Part shown: piece by piece, positions 1 to 10,984 of the stretch | Layout of the letters: each line of letters opens with the position of its first letter | Numbering within the stretch: the stretch's first letter is position 1 | Assembly: GCA_016098155.1 (NCBI GenBank) | Contig: JAAAJB010000311.1 | Span: forward strand, 1-37,445 | Length of the DNA stretch: 37,445 nucleotides | Direction: 5' to 3' | Source: Actinomortierella ambigua | Taxonomy: Eukaryota; Mortierellomycota; Mortierellomycetes; Mortierellales; Mortierellaceae | Notes under the pieces: generated by a model | The model's input: only the letters and a program-made list of their open reading frames with translations | What the model was told of the DNA's origin: nothing | Database searches by the model: none | Translations under genes and position numbers: made by a program

Positions 1-43
<43 letters not shown>
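1..43. repeat. (AG)n microsatellite at the window edge
   Basis: A perfect AG dinucleotide run fills the first 43 bases and probably continues to the left of the window. It is the first of several AG/TC runs in this gene-poor segment. Confidence 0.95.
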
Positions 44-46
<3 letters not shown>

Positions 47-302
47 CGTGCACGCTAGATCTCAGGGGGATAGCATATGCCGATACATACAACAAACCAG
101 GAAAAAAAAATACCGCATCCTCCGTCGCCCCCTCGAGACAAGTGCGGCCTTGACGAGAGGCTTGTATGCTACTTGGGCAAGGCCAATGCCATCCCCCCTT
201 CTCTTGGACTCAATTGATCAGGAAAATGTGAACGTAAAAGAGAGTGGAGACAGACCAAGCTACAAGGCCTGAGCGGACGACTTACACACAACATGGGTCA
301 CT

Positions 303-367
303 GCTGAAGTGGACCCTTTCATCCATGTTGAATAGGATGCCATCGCCGGTCGAGGGACCACTTCAGC
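303..367. repeat. Imperfect inverted repeat, 15-base arms
   Basis: Arms at 303-317 and 353-367 are reverse complements at 14 of 15 positions, separated by 35 bases. They could form a stem-loop or be a trace of a small transposon. No flanking target-site duplication is evident. Confidence 0.45.
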
Positions 368-790
368 TGTCTTATGTTTTGATCCCTCCTAACTAGCACT
401 TTGACCACGCACTATTCTTATTTCAGTCTCATTCCCGACAGATCGCCTCGACGAGAACATTTGCACTTTCCTCTCCTTTCCACTCGCTTGTATAGTCTAC
501 TGGGCAGACATACCATACCCATGCCCACACCATACATCCAACTCCGATTTGCGAATCATCCCCGTACAGGGATAGCTCTTCGAAGTGCCAAAGGGAAGGG
601 GGGGGGAGAGGACCAGCACTAACAAGATCGGTCTCTCCTGCATTCAGTGCTCCTTCAGCGCCATGGTCGATTCGACTTGCCTTTCCAGCATGAGTTGCGC
701 GTCCTCAAGGCACACCACGATGATTGACCAACCAGCGCAAGCGGATTGCTCGTCTCTCCCTTCCCCTGGAATAGCTTGCTTTACTCTCTG

Positions 791-798
<8 letters not shown>

Positions 799-829
<31 letters not shown>
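799..829. repeat. (TC)n microsatellite
   Basis: A perfect TC run is followed by TCC/TTC-rich sequence to about 850. Frames read through it give meaningless Ser-Leu or Arg-Glu runs. Confidence 0.9.
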
Positions 830-832
<3 letters not shown>

Positions 833-1156
833 TCCTCTTCTTCTTCCTCACCGACTGGATCTCGACCACGACCACGACTAACCAATATGAACAGACGATG
901 CCACACACCCAACGGTTCCCTGTGCAGTGCCCCGCATGTCGTCGCAAATAGACCGATCTCGGCCCTTCTCCTCGGAGCGCATTCCCGAACTTACTCGGAG
1001 CGAAATTATTGGCCAAGCTCACGAAGGGCATAGCGGCATTTCTTGTTTCTTGTCTCCTGAATGCTATATTGCTTAGCTTTTCAAGATACTACATTGGAAT
1101 CTCGATGTGGTTGTCTTTCTCTAGTAAGCGGTGTAGTTTTATTTATGTTTGGGGTT

Positions 1157-1165
<9 letters not shown>

Positions 1166-1194
<29 letters not shown>
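1166..1194. repeat. (AG)n microsatellite
   Basis: A perfect AG run of about 29 bases lies in the gene-poor left spacer. Confidence 0.9.
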
Positions 1195-1196
<2 letters not shown>

Positions 1197-2138
1197 AAGG
1201 GAACACAGTATGCACCCACCAACCCACACGTTCAGGGCAACAAAGGAGTGTTGTGCCACACCAAACGCCCGTCCAACAGAATCATGCCCGCGGATTGTTA
1301 GCCCGCCTGCCTTGTTGTTGCAGATGACTAAGGGCTCTTACGCCTCGACTATCCAATCAAACACAGCGGATGGTTGTCCAACCTAGTGGTCGGTACCAGC
1401 ACTGAGAGCTTTGGTGCTGAATTTTTCGTAGATACTACGAGTGCTGCTGTTACGTTTGATCGCAGTAAGTGGCCGAAAGTCGCCTCCAACAAAGTCCTGA
1501 CATGTATACAGGCTTCCTCCTCCCCCTTCTACACCCACATGCCTGGCACCATTGACAACAATGGTGGTGTAAAGTTATGGAAGGGATGGTACAGGGACCC
1601 ATACAATGAAAAGTGTAACAGTGTGGCCTGACGGCACCAGTACCAAAACCCAAGTCCAACAGCCCCCCCCCCCCTCTCCTCCGAACGTGCTACGGGAGAA
1701 AGCCTGCATCTCCAAGGCAGAGCGGGGGAATGCTCCTCATCCACACACGCCTTTGCACCTTGACCACCTAAACCCTATGAACTCCTAGATCGATGGTAGC
1801 AAAAAGCAAGTCTGCTTCGCGTCTGAAGGAATTCTTCGCAGAAGTGCCCCCCTCCCCCTTTGATGGCCGCTTGCCGGGGGGGGGGGTTGAGTTGTTCGTT
1901 CAGGTTGAGATGCAACTGTTGCAACAGGCGAAGTTCGTACTGGACAAGTGCCACTACTTCTCTCGGTGTCGATGTCAAGGCAATAATACCCTTCAAGAGT
2001 CCTCACGCTCTGTCAGCGATGGGAGGGGTTCATTTTTACACCTCTCCTCACTGGCCCCTTACACCAGAACGTCACACCAAGTCGCTGGAGATTGAAAACA
2101 CCATTTCATTCATCTCACAGATCATCCTTCGCCATCTC

Positions 2139-2146
2139 TATTTAAA
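2139..2146 (+). promoter_or_regulatory. TATA-like element of the RBR ligase gene
   Basis: TATTTAAA lies 23 bases before the proposed ATG at 2169. That is close for a TATA box, so the 5' leader would be very short if this element is used. Confidence 0.4.
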
Positions 2147-2168
2147 CTACCTACCAGCAATCAAACAA

Positions 2169-3366
2169 ATGGCAAGGTAATTTGCATTCATGACCTTTTC
2201 GGATCAAGTCTCCGCATTGGGTCAACGCGTCCAAATACTGAAATGTGAGAGCGTTCCTGCTTTCCAGCTCTAGCTACGCGTCGTCCTCGAGACAACATGG
2301 CTCAAACTTTGGTGCCCTTGACACTGACAGTGTCAGCGACACGGCGGCGTATGACTTGGGCGAGGACTATCTCTGTGCCCTCCTGCTCCAGATGGAGCTT
2401 ATCGCAGACGACCGCAAGACAGGCCAGCTTGGCAAGGCCTCAATGGACTCGGATGCCCAAATCGCCGCCGACTTTGCCCTGGCGGAGGCGCAGGAGTTGG
2501 AGCAGAGCCTGAAGCTGGCCAAGAGTCTGGCGACGTGTGGATACGTGCCTGATGAACTCGTGTCAGAGCTGACCGAACAGGACGCCCAGGTCCAAAACGA
2601 CCGAGACCTTGCGTTGCGAATGAGTCGCGGCGAGCCCAGCGTGATCAGGGATGTCGAGGCGAGTAGTTCGCGGTATGTTGGCCTCATCCGGTGGTTTCGC
2701 ACCGTCGCAGAGTGTTGTTCGTGCAGCAGCGACGACAAGCGGACGTATCGGGCCCCCTGCGGGCACGATTATTGTCTGGATTGCTCACGATCCCTATACA
2801 GCGGTGCGCTGTTGGATCGTGGGCTTATTCCTGTGCGGTGTTGCCACCAGTCGTTTGCAACCGAGGTCGCCGCCGTGTGCTTGACCGATGAGGGCGACCA
2901 TACCAAATACGAAACGATGAGACGCGAGATTGAGAACCCCTGCCCACCACCAGAGGAGCTGGATGTTGCGGCGTCCGCTCTCATCACCGAGCGCGGCTGG
3001 AAGGTGTGTCCCCGGTGCGGAGCCGTGATTGAACGCAAGGAGGGTTGCGTTCACATGACGTGCATTTGCCGCCATGAATTTTGCTACACTTGCATGAGGA
3101 GGTGGCAAACATGCACCTGTGAGCTCTATCCTACAGAGGAGCTCAACCAAATTCTCAATGAACGCATTGGGAACGCCGATGCCGGAAACGACCGGCACCG
3201 CCTCCGCAACGTCCTCCGCAACTATTACGGGCACGAACACCGCTGGGCACGCCAGGCGCCTGCAGGACGAGTATGCAACGTTTGCAGTTGGAATATGCCA
3301 CTGTACTGTCTTCATTGTAACGTATGCAGAGAGACTCGTTGTTTCCGATGCTGTTACAATAGATAG
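2169..3366 (+). CDS. RBR-type (RING-between-RING) E3 ubiquitin ligase, IBR apparently missing
   Basis: Two exons are proposed: 2169-2176 (ATGGCAAG) and 2268-3366. They are joined across a 91-nt GT...TTTCCAG intron, giving 368 residues that begin MASSSYASSS. This start is chosen because the main open frame has no early ATG of its own and the junction keeps frame. A RING1 follows (CCSC, then CGH, CLDC and CC). After about 50 residues comes the Rcat/RING2 signature GWKVCPRC...EGCVHMTC...HEFCYTC, in which the Cys of EGCVHMTC is the expected catalytic residue that carries ubiquitin as a thioester. A C-terminal Cys-rich segment (CNVC...CLHCNVC...CFRC...NR) resembles the tail of many fungal RBRs. 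The usual Cys/His-rich IBR between RING1 and Rcat is not seen. RBR ligases transfer ubiquitin from an E2 through their own cysteine; the substrate is unknown. Confidence 0.85.
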
Positions 3367-4154
3367 AGTCTTTAGCTCGTTTCATCGTGTCCTTTAGTCA
3401 AGGGGCTTGTGTGGAAAGTAAATAGTATGTTCTACCTTGTTTTTTGTTGAGGAAAAAAAAAGTGTTTTGTTGTTGTAGGTCCTGGCGACCAGGGCGGGAT
3501 GTATCCATGTGATCATCTTTATAAGAAACCTCCTCGCGTGTTTTGTCTATGAGGTATTTGCAAGGAACAGAACACTAACCGTGGTCTTTGAGATCTTCGT
3601 AGCCTTGGTTCCGCCATTTGATACCAACTGTCCGGTAGGTGGTTTCTGTTCTGTTCAAACAGAGAAGCGTGTACAACAAGCATACTACGTACTTTGGAGT
3701 GCCACAAAAACAAGTAGATGAGGATGAACCTACGCTAGACTATCAACTGTGGAACAGACTGAGGCTTGGCAATCTACTCTGCAAGGATATGCACCACCTC
3801 CAAGTCGCACAGCACTGCATCGCACTACCACTCTTATGAGGCGCAATAAATAGGGGCGGGAGTTTCTGACACTAAAGTGTGGAAAGCAGCACTGCAGTGT
3901 CGTGTCTCTTGGCAGCTGTGGAAAAAAAAAGAGTTTTTTTTTTTTTTTTCCCAATGCTTCCTCGGGTGAAATGTGTCACGTTATTTTTTGGGCATGGTTA
4001 CCATTTGAAAGCTTATCTCTTTCTTTCTTTCGCTTTCTCATTCACCCGCTCTCATCCTCCCAATTTTCACCACAACACTCACTTTTTTTTTTACCCCTTG
4101 GTTCCCACGCTTTATATCAGCACTTCCCTCTCGTATTGCCATCAGTACACAAAG
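3367..4154. other. Spacer: RBR 3' region and ZNFX1-like gene promoter
   Basis: No gene is seen. The first part is AT-rich with an A9 run near 3452, suited to RBR transcript ends. The second part carries long T runs near 3935 and 4083, CT-rich stretches near 4020 and a TATA element at 4111-4118. CT-rich tracts before fungal start codons are common in promoters. Confidence 0.6.
4111..4118 (+). promoter_or_regulatory. TATA box of the ZNFX1-like gene
   Basis: TTTATATC lies 37 bases before the ATG at 4155 and downstream of CT-rich sequence. Its position argues against the longer in-frame start at 3879. Confidence 0.5.
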
Positions 4155-7100
4155 ATGGTCCACAACGGAGAAGGTCGAGGGCATTCGCACTCACAAACTG
4201 GCCGTGGTGGCATTGGCCGTGGTGGCACTGGCCGCGGTGGCACTGGCCGCGGTGGCGGTGGCAGTCGTGGGCGTGGGAGTGGGCGTGGGCGAGGGCTCAC
4301 TGCCGAGGATATCTCCGAGATATCAGCAGCGAAGCGCATCACCTCTGTCCAAATTACCAGCGAGGCTACTGACGACTTGCTCGTGGCTCCGGCGCTCGAC
4401 TCGAATGCCCAGAATTTTGCCCGTTTTGTTCTCGGCAAGGAAGGCTTTGACGGTTTTCGCACCCAGAGGCAAGCGCGAGACTTTGTCCACTCGTTGCTTG
4501 TCAATCTCTCTAACCACCACGATGCAGACACGTCGGGGTTGCTCACCAACCTCGCTTCCGAAAATGGGCGCGCTCGCCTCCGTGAGATCATCGGTCGAAG
4601 AATGGTCATCAATGCTGGCCAGGAGAGGACCCTTACCTCCTTCCAGTATGTGATAATGCCTTTGGTAGGCGTGCTCACACGTGAAAACGTTTGTCAGTCT
4701 ACGTTGGTGTCCCATACTGGCCGCATCTACGCAGAGATATACAACCACCGCCTTGAGCTCCTCGATCAAGGTATCATGCCTTGTATGCGTGAGCTCATTG
4801 ATCAAGGAACGATGAGGGATTCTAGCCTTCATGGGGACGAGCTTCTGCGCAGCAAGTCTTTGATGCAGGTGCCATCGCTCCAGCACGCCATGTTGGCCAT
4901 CGTGCGCCTGGTCTATCACTTGATCAAGCGAGTCCAAGGCGCCAAGAAGGATATGATTGACACCGTCAACAGTATCTGCATCTTGGCTACGGACTGTGTC
5001 CAACGCTCTGATGGGTCCAGCATGTCCAGGTTTCTAAACCTGAATCTAGAAAAAGAGTGCCAGCGACTGCGCTCCATGGTCTCCGACCCTGCACCTTCCG
5101 TCATTGCCCCCGCGAGCATCCCAGAACAACATCAGCGCATCCGTGAGCCTAATTTGGTACAACTGATTCTCAATTTCGACCCGCCTGGCCATCTCTCAGA
5201 GGATGGTCCTCGTCACGACAATGACCATGCCTCTATCGAGGACATTAAGGTGGTCCCCACTCAAGACGAACTGACGTGCCAAAGATGGCCGTTCCTACCC
5301 TCCAACGACGTACCCGGTGCACCTCATCACCTCCAACCCGGCTGGCCACAGCTGCTAGACATACATTTCCGTCTCAACCGGGAGGACATGATCGACCAGC
5401 TGCGACGAGGCATCATGTCGTTCATTGAAGCACTGCAGAAGGTGACCCCCAATCGACAGGCATCCCTCCTGGAAAGGAAGGAGCTCCGCCGACTACTAGG
5501 CGGCGCTGATGTAGCCTTGTATGCGTACGGCAATATTCAGTTCCTTGGCACCAACACCGAACGCCGCCTTCAAGGGTCGATCAAAATTGCCTTTGATCAG
5601 CCGCCGCAGCTTAAGGGCCAAAATACGAAGCAGCGCACTACCTTTTGGGAGCGATCAAAAAGGCGCTTGATGCAAGGTTCTCTTGTCTGCTTCATCTTCC
5701 CTGCCGATGAAGGGGGGCTTGACACCGGACACGAAGGCCCTGCCAAGGTCCACCTATCCCTTGGCGTTGTCAGTGTTCGCGAGGCTAGTGAGTTGGCGAA
5801 GGACGCTAAGAAGGCCGCTGTCAACATCACCTTAACGAGCCATGACGAGCTGCATCGATTTGTTACCGCCAGCACTAAGGGCCAACAGGACATCTTTATG
5901 GTGGAGTCCATGGGAGGCTTCTTCGAGGCTTACCGTCCGATCCTGCGGGCCCTACAGACTTGCCACCCTGGCGATATGCCTTTCGGCAAGTATCTTGCCC
6001 CTGCCGCGGAACAAAAAACTGAGGTGGATGTCGCGGTGGTCGACCCTCCAATGTATGCCACAGCACCCGACTTTCGGTTCGATTTGACGATCCTCCTCAA
6101 TCGCCCAGCAGAGTTTCACCTAGATGTTCAAGACCCAACCTCGCGTGAACAGGCTGTGGCAGCCATTCGAGCTCACAGCATCATAGATGATACTCAGTCA
6201 CAGGCTTTGGTTGATGCGCTCAGTCGCGAGGTTGCGCTTATTAGCGGGTAAGGCCCTACTTCCAGATTGCGTAAAGGTTGATGGTCAAGTCTATTTTTTT
6301 TTCTCAAGGTGTTCTGATAACTCATAGTACGCTTATCTCCCAATATGGTACCCTAGGCCTCCTGGAACGGGCAAGACCAAGATCGGCGTCGACCTTATGC
6401 GTGTGCTTTTGCATAACGCAAAAAACATGAACTGTGGACCGATCCTCTGTATCTGCTTCACCAACCACGCTTTGGACCAGTTTTTGGAACATTTGTTGGA
6501 TCAAGGCATCACTCATTTGGTTCGCATTGGCTCGCGATCTCAGTCCCAGAAGCTTCAAAAGTATGCTCTCGGCGAGCTCATGAAGGCACAACCCAAGCAA
6601 TATGCTGTGCGATCGGCTATGGCGCAAGCATACGGTGCATGGGAGGAGGCTGTCAAGACCTTGGAATCGATTGAGAAGAAGGTCCGTCGTTCAGAGCCAT
6701 TAGAGCAGGACATACTGGATTTCCTCAGAATGGAAAACGATATCCAGTATGAAGAGCTCGAGTATCCTGATTTGGAAAACAGGCTACGCCATGACCCAGT
6801 TTCGGTTGTGAAGAGCTATGAGCGCTGGTCCACCGCGGCTGATATCGAGGAGATGGAAAAAGAGAACCGCAAGTCGCGGAAGAACTGGAACAAGAGTCTC
6901 GAGAGGGCAGCGGAGCAACGTGACAGCGTCCTGAAGAAGGCGGATGAGGAAGGTATGGAGGAATGGGAGATTGAAAATGAGCTAGCAGAGCTTGAGGTGC
7001 TATCCAAGCCTCCTGTTCTTCATACTATTCCCACTACAAACCGGCCTCTCCTCATTCTCCGTACCGCCGGCCTTTGGATGATGTCAAGGCCGGAGCGCAC

Positions 7101-10100
7101 ACAACTGAAGGAGTATTGGGCTGCGTGCGTTCAAGAAGAGTTTTTCAAGCGCCACGCCGAGATCATGGAAACAATTCGGAGTTTGTCCAAGCAGGTGGAT
7201 GACGCCCATGACGAAATCCGTCGAGTTATCCTTCGCAAGGCTCAGGTCATTGGCATGACCACCAATGGTGCGGCCAAGGTAAATATCCCCCTGCTCCATT
7301 GACTGCACTGAACGGTACACGCAATCGGCAGATGCTAAAGTGGCTGAGCATCACAATCACTTACATATTTCAAATAGTTCCAGTCCATTATCGAGGCTCT
7401 GTCTCCTCAGATCATCGTCTGTGAGGAGGCAGGAGAAGTACTCGAGTCCCATATCTTGGCTGCATTATCTGGGTCGACACGACACCTAATTCTTATCGGC
7501 GACCACCTTCAGCTCAGGCCACAGATCGCGACCTACGAGCTCTCGTCGGACTCTAAACAAGGCGAATACTTCAACCTTGATCGGTCGTTGTTTGAGCGCT
7601 TGGTCACCACGGCCAAGGTGCCTTCCTCGCTTCTCACTACACAACGGCGCATGCGACCAGAGATCTGTAACTTGGTCCGTCATACACTCTACAAGTCTTT
7701 GATCGACGGCAAACAAGTGCTCGACTACCCAGACGTGTTTGGCATGGCTTCCAATCTATTCTTCATGGATCATCGCCAATCTGAGGATAACCGTGATCAA
7801 TATGGCATCCAGTCATACGCCAACACATTCGAGGCCGAGATGGTGCATGGCCTAGTGCGGCATCTTATCAAGAATGGGCACCACCAGTCAAGCATTGCTG
7901 TTTTGACGCCGTACCTTGGCCAGCTTTCAAGACTGCGTGACAATTTGAGCGACATTTTTCGACTTGCCATTGATGAGCGCGATCAGGAGCAGCTGGATGC
8001 TCTAGATGACAACGACCCCACTGTGGATGCTTCAGCGAAAGCCGTCGCCTCTAGTCGCTCTCTTACTCTACGAACTATTGACAACTACCAGGTATTATCT
8101 GTTTCTAATCAACCTCGTAAATGATATTCTCATGGATGCGTAAGTATACACTATTGAATCTGACTATTACTGTCATTATACCATTTTTTTGTATAGGGTG
8201 AGGAAGCCGACATTGTTATCATCTCGCTCGTTCGGTCATCAAAAATCGGCTTCCTCAAATCTCCGAACCGCACCAACGTCCTCCTCTCTCGCGCTCGCCA
8301 TGGAATGTACCTGATCGGCCACGCGAGTTTGATGGGCCAAGTCAGGGAAACCGACACGGACCGTATCTGGCCACCAATCATGAAAGAGCTAGACGAGACG
8401 GGTCGCATTGGTGAAGGCTTCCCTCTTCGCTGCCGCAACCATCCAGAGATCGAAACTATGGTCTGCACGCCTGATGATTTCAAGATTTACGCGCCTAACG
8501 GAGGCTGCACACAGGCGTGCGATCAGGTGCTCCTTTGTGGCCACATCTGCACCATGCTGTGTCATTGGGACGACAGGGACCACCAGCGATTCAAGTGCAC
8601 GCAGCCATGCCCTCGCCTGCACTCTGATTGCAATCATGTGTGCCACAAGCAATGCAATCAGGATTGTGGCGACTGCACAGAGCTTGTTGGAGCACTCAGC
8701 CTGCTTTGCGGCCACGTCTTGGCCAGTAGCTTCTGCTTCCAGGCCAAGGATCCTTCCCGAGTTCGGTGCAAGGAGCGAGTCGTCCGTCAGCTGCCGCACT
8801 GTGAGCACGATCACACAATGGATTGTTACAAGGATCCCGCGGCCCACAAGTGCATGAAGAAGTGTGACGCTGTTCGAGACTGTGCGCATATCTGCTCCAG
8901 ACCGTGCCATCAGTGTCAGACAGATTCGTTGACTGCTAAGGGTCTAAAGGACAGTCCCCCGCCTGGCAAGATCGAGCGCACGGTCCACGGGACCTGCCCG
9001 CAAAAATGCGGCAAGCTGCTCCAATGTGGTCATTCCTGCGATAAAGCCTGTCATGGCAATGCCGAGTGTCCTCCTTGCAAACAGAAATGCGCTTTCACAT
9101 GTACTCATGCCAAATGCCGTCATCCTTGCAATACCTTATGCTCAGCCTGCTGTGAGGCATGTCCTTGGAAATGCACTCATCAAGGTCGCTGCCAGCTACC
9201 GTGTGGTGCTCCCTGTTCGCGCATGCCATGTGACAAACGCTGCGACAAGACTCTTAGGTGTGGGCATCAATGCCCATCGGTGTGCGGCGAGAAATGTCCT
9301 CCAGTCAAGTTCTGCGTCGAATGTAAGAAAGATCCCAATGTCATGGAGATGGTGGTCGACATGATCATGCAGGCGCCCCTGAGCGATATCGATGTCGACG
9401 AAGACCCAATCCTCGTAATGTCATGCGGACATGCATTGACCATGTCAACACTCGATCACCTCATGGAGATGACAAACTACTACGAGGGCGACATCAACTT
9501 GAACACGGGAGCCATCGCCTTCGTCAAGACCAAGGAGCTACCGACTCAAGAGGTTGCCATTATGACCTGTCCTTCATGCAGAGCTCCCATCACAGGCCTC
9601 CTGCGGTACGGTCGACGGATCAAACACAGCCAACTTGTCATGCGTCTCAAGAAATTCGAGATTAGTCAGAGTGTGGACATCAAAAGCGCCGAGGATAAGT
9701 TCAGTGCGGCACAGATTACTGTCACAAAAACCCTGCCAGCTTTCCTCAAGAAGATGCCGGCGGCACCTACATCTGCGGGCTCCGAAAGCTCGACCAGCAA
9801 GAGTAACAATTCACCTCGACGGCTCGGACAGTTTGCATCCAAGGAGGCCATGTTCCCCAACAGCGACGTCAGCTCTTTGGTCCACTCCTACGATATCCGC
9901 CTTCCACAGGAGAAGGCATGGAAAGAGTTGATCAAGCCGGCCCTCAATGCTCTCCAGGCTTTTGATCAGATTCGAGGCAATGCCAAGGTCTCGCCGGGCC
10001 GTCGTCTCTACGAGGCCTCCGTCTCCCATCTCTACCGCTTCAAGAGCCAGGTCTTCTACGTCGACTCTGTCGAGAACGGAGCCACGACTGTCCTGTGGAC

Positions 10101-10984
10101 GCCCGAGCAGTCTCAGCAGATCATGGATGATTGTGCACGCGAGTGTGGATTGTCTCCCGATGGTAACGCTGGGTCGTCGCTTGTCAGATCGGTCCAAGGC
10201 CGAACCAACGTGTTGCTTCTTGTCCTGTATGCGGCCCGGAAGGTCTTGGATGATACGAAAAGTGGCGGCATATCGTCGGGCTGGTACTTGTTCGTCGAGG
10301 ATCTCATTCAGTGCTGTATAGTCCACGCTGGCATCCAGCGCGATGTAGCCAAGAAGGGCAACTATCCACGGATTGAGATGTACGCCAACATGCATCTGCT
10401 AGATGTCTACCTCAAGCAGATGCAATGGCTCGGTCGTCGACCCTTTGACATGAATGATCCAGAGCAAAAACAGGCCCGTCAGAAAGTCGCCGATGCGATT
10501 CTCGAGCCGTTCATGGATACAGCTCAGTTGATCTATAAAAGCGATCAGGTCGGTCTCCGCCAAGAATGTATGTCCAAGGCTCTCGATCTAGAGTCCCACA
10601 TGGTGACGGCGTACAAGGTGGCGCTTCATCAACTCAACCAGCCTTTAACCAAGGAAGAGAAGTTTCAGGTATTCCGTGCTGTGCAGGCGAACCTCGCAGG
10701 TTCGGGCCACTGGTATCGGTGTCCCAGGGGTCATACAGTAAGTGACTCTTGAGTTATTTCCGAGAATTATGATGTAATTTCACTGTGGACAGAAAATCGA
10801 CGCATCCTCTGTAACACGATAGCTTGCTTTGCCTCTATAGTACGTGATTGCAGATTGTGGCCAGGCAATGCAAGAGTCACGATGCCCCGAGTGTGGTGCA
10901 CGTATCGGAGGAGGAAACCACACTCTCCTTTCAGATAACCAGCGGGACTCAGAGTTTGAGGGCATGCACACGGGACCCTACTGA
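4155..10984 (+). CDS. ZNFX1-type SF1 RNA helicase with NF-X1 zinc fingers and RZ finger
   Basis: Five exons: 4155-6247, 6357-7278, 7378-8091, 8197-10737 and 10841-10984. They total 6414 nt, or 2137 residues. An N-terminal GRGG/RGG region (about residues 15-45) is followed by an alpha-helical region. The superfamily 1 helicase core has Walker A GPPGTGKT (about 698-705, its first Gly codon split by intron 1), Walker B VCEEAGE (about 1019-1025), GDHLQLRP, the motif V region GEEADIVIISLVRS (from 1244) and motif VI NRTNVLLSRARHGMYLIG. Then come many NF-X1-type Cys/His clusters (about 1345-1620), a RING-like CGH...CPSCR segment (about 1650-1710) and a C-terminal RZ finger (GHWYRCPRGHT...ADCGQAM...RCPECG, about 2080-2118). 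Human ZNFX1 has the same core order. Its relatives act in RNAi: worm ZNFX-1 in germ granules, and fission yeast Hrr1 with RNA-directed RNA polymerase. A role in small-RNA or RNA surveillance is inferred. Confidence 0.95.
4200..4259 (+). repeat. 15-nt coding minisatellite (GRGGx)
   Basis: Four units of about 15 nt, each reading Gly-Arg-Gly-Gly plus Ile, Thr or Gly, follow one another in frame in exon 1 of the ZNFX1-like gene. They make most of the RGG-type RNA-binding tail. A less regular GR/GS stretch continues to about 4295. Confidence 0.85.

Larger units (their letters stand above)
44..2168. other. Gene-poor, repeat-rich spacer
   Basis: No convincing gene is seen here. Open frames on both strands are short, cross simple repeats and show no family motif. 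The stretch holds a TC run at 799-829 followed by TCC/TTC repeats, an AG run at 1166-1194, a 12-base C tract at 1663-1674, an 11-base G tract at 1876-1886, and an imperfect inverted repeat with arms at 303-317 and 353-367. The last part, from about 2100, is the promoter of the RBR ligase gene. Confidence 0.6.

Noticed and set aside
705..1033. Open frames on both strands across the TC microsatellite
   Set aside because: They consist mainly of Ser-Leu or Arg-Glu repeats and have no motif.
2190..2272. ATG at 2190 (MTFSDQVSALGQ...) as the RBR start
   Set aside because: It is out of frame with the RBR coding region and would need a 22-nt intron; the start at 2169 with a 91-nt intron is simpler.
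3879..4154. Longer in-frame start for the ZNFX1-like gene
   Set aside because: The added residues are coded by T-runs and CT-rich promoter sequence, and a TATA element lies at 4111-4118, downstream of that ATG.
4142..5003. Minus-strand open frames opposite exon 1 of the ZNFX1-like gene
   Set aside because: Pro/Arg runs mirror the Gly/Arg repeat and no family motif is present.
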